A DNA stretch of 6,963 nt from CBIFWW01 sp966186435. Lineage in GTDB: Bacteria > Pseudomonadota > Gammaproteobacteria > Enterobacterales > Enterobacteriaceae. The notes below the pieces were generated by a model. The model had not been told where the DNA came from. It made no database searches and saw only the letters and a program-made list of their open reading frames with translations. Shown one piece after another: positions 6,413 through 6,963 of this stretch (its first letter is position 1; each line of letters begins with the position of its first letter). The stretch covers positions 1 through 6,963 of the forward strand of contig CBIFWW010000162.1 in assembly GCA_966186435.1 (NCBI GenBank), written 5' to 3'. Made by a program: the position numbers and the translations under genes.

Positions 6413-6553
6413 GCAGATTTAGGCTGCAAACAATGGAAACCTGCATTTGATCAGATTGACGGGGCTGAATAAGTCAGTAGCGATAGCCTTATAATGGCAA
6501 AATGTCAGCGGTGCGGAAGTCAAAGTCTGCCGAGTTCATTCGTTAGTCTTATA

Positions 6554-6584
6554 TTGATAGATTTTATCCATAATGCAATATTAT
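6554..6584 (+). promoter_or_regulatory. Weak candidate promoter for the membrane-protein gene
   Basis: TTGATA (6554-6559, 5 of 6) is followed after 19 bp by TATTAT (6579-6584, 5 of 6). The spacing is longer than ideal and the region is AT-rich, so such matches are expected by chance. Transcription would begin about 85 nt before the ATG at 6676. Confidence 0.25.
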
Positions 6585-6661
6585 ATTTAGGTATGCGTTA
6601 TATCAGTGACATTACGCTTTATGTGCAGCAGGCAAAACATACAAACCTGCAATACATAGAC

Positions 6662-6667
6662 AGGGAG
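6662..6667 (+). promoter_or_regulatory. Ribosome binding site that decides the start at 6676
   Basis: AGGGAG (6662-6667) is the only good Shine-Dalgarno sequence near two in-frame ATGs. It is 2 nt from the ATG at 6670, which is too close, and 8 nt from the ATG at 6676, which is a normal distance. The start at 6676 is therefore preferred. Confidence 0.7.
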
Positions 6668-6675
6668 TCATGCTT

Positions 6676-6963
6676 ATGCTGAATATTACCGGAGTTGAAA
6701 AAGTTGATTTGGCAGCTAAAAGAATGTGGTGCATATTAGTTATTGGAATTATTCCTTTTTTACTTATCCTTGCAATCTATAAAAACAACCCAACGTCTCC
6801 ATTCCTTATTTACATCGATAACAGCACTAGCAATATCCCAGTATTATGGTCAGACAAAAGCCCTTTACTTAGCACAGTAATGAGCATTTACAGTAAAACC
6901 GCGATTGCTTTTGGTTTTATATTTTTCATGACTTCTCACAGGAAACTCAAATTAATTAGACCC
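6676..6963 (+). CDS. Unrecognised small membrane protein, AT-rich, 3' end beyond the window
   Basis: An open frame of 96 codons runs from ATG 6676 to the right edge without a stop. From the chosen start, residues 1-17 are soluble with K15-R16. Residues 18-35 (WCILVIGIIPFLLILAIY) are a clear membrane helix. Residues 36-65 form a polar loop (NNPTSPF...NSTSNIP). Residues about 66-85 (STVMSIYSKTAIAFGFIFFM) are a second membrane segment, followed by the basic HRKLK. By the positive-inside rule both ends of the visible part are cytoplasmic and the loop is periplasmic. GC at 6721-6960 is 80 of 240 bases (33%), far below nifJ samples (60-67%), which suggests horizontal acquisition. I do not recognise the family. 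Small two- or four-helix AT-rich proteins of this kind include bacteriocin immunity proteins, but that is only a resemblance in size and topology. The missing C-terminus limits any call. Confidence 0.65.
   Translation, partial: MLNITGVEKVDLAAKRMWCILVIGIIPFLLILAIYKNNPTSPFLIYIDNSTSNIPVLWSDKSPLLSTVMSIYSKTAIAFGFIFFMTSHRKLKLIRP

Larger units (their letters stand above)
6160..6669. other. 510-bp stretch without a convincing gene
   Basis: No reading frame here has a ribosome site and a recognisable product. The left part (to about 6480) has intermediate GC (26 and 29 of 60 bases in the two lines from 6241 to 6360). From about 6540 the sequence is clearly AT-rich (38 of 120 bases G or C at 6541-6660). 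Inverted repeats at 6253-6345 and 6373-6412 are listed separately. A consensus TATAAT at 6490-6495 lacks a -35 at normal spacing. No tRNA, integrase, transposase or IS end was seen. Confidence 0.6.

Noticed and set aside
6247..6429. 60-codon minus-strand frame starting with TTG
   Set aside because: It has no ATG and no ribosome site. The Ala-rich middle (PYAAASAANAELVAT) looks somewhat coding, so a decayed gene is possible, but I cannot support a call.
6494..6682. 62-codon plus-strand frame with an N-terminal CxxC (MAKCQRC)
   Set aside because: It has no ribosome site, its ATG falls inside a TATAAT-like box, and it overlaps the well-supported start at 6676. A single CxxC is weak evidence.

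Overview
The window is a chromosomal segment of a gamma-proteobacterium, almost certainly of the order Enterobacterales. LdhA and the pyruvate:flavodoxin oxidoreductase NifJ (YdbK) read as close, collinear relatives of the Escherichia coli proteins. The intergenic DNA also carries an ERIC-type repeat, which is typical of this order. The ERIC variant and the moderately high GC of the core genes suggest a Serratia/Yersinia-like lineage, but the genus cannot be fixed from this sequence alone.

Layout. Positions 1-876 hold the 3' nine-tenths of ldhA (fermentative D-lactate dehydrogenase, + strand). Positions 880-1051 hold an ERIC-like element with a hairpin-rich internal insertion; it fills the whole gap between ldhA and the convergent lipoprotein gene ydbJ (1056-1322, - strand). 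A 301-bp divergent promoter region follows, then the large nifJ gene (1624-5154, + strand), closed by a strong intrinsic terminator (5160-5181). Next, on the + strand, is a gene for an exported protein with an extremely His/Asp-rich tandem-repeat domain (5299-6159). A 510-bp stretch with no convincing gene follows. The window ends inside an AT-rich gene for an unrecognised small membrane protein (from 6676, open at the right edge).

How the genes relate. ldhA and nifJ both act on pyruvate: LdhA reduces it to D-lactate to reoxidise NADH, and NifJ oxidises it to acetyl-CoA while reducing flavodoxin or ferredoxin. They are separate transcription units, with ydbJ in the opposite orientation between them. 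The E. coli neighbourhood, as I remember it, has the same ldhA/ydbJ/ydbK set but with hslJ next to ldhA; hslJ is not at this junction. The right-hand part, after the nifJ terminator, looks like lineage-specific sequence. The His-rich gene is preceded by a perfect 6-bp-arm palindrome that could be an operator, and GC falls to about 34% from about position 6540.

I see no CRISPR array, rRNA, tRNA, integrase or transposase. Nothing here amounts to a demonstrable new multi-gene system. The items most worth following are the His/Asp-repeat protein with its palindrome, the AT-rich membrane protein at the edge, and the ERIC insertion placed exactly at the stop-to-stop junction of ldhA and ydbJ.
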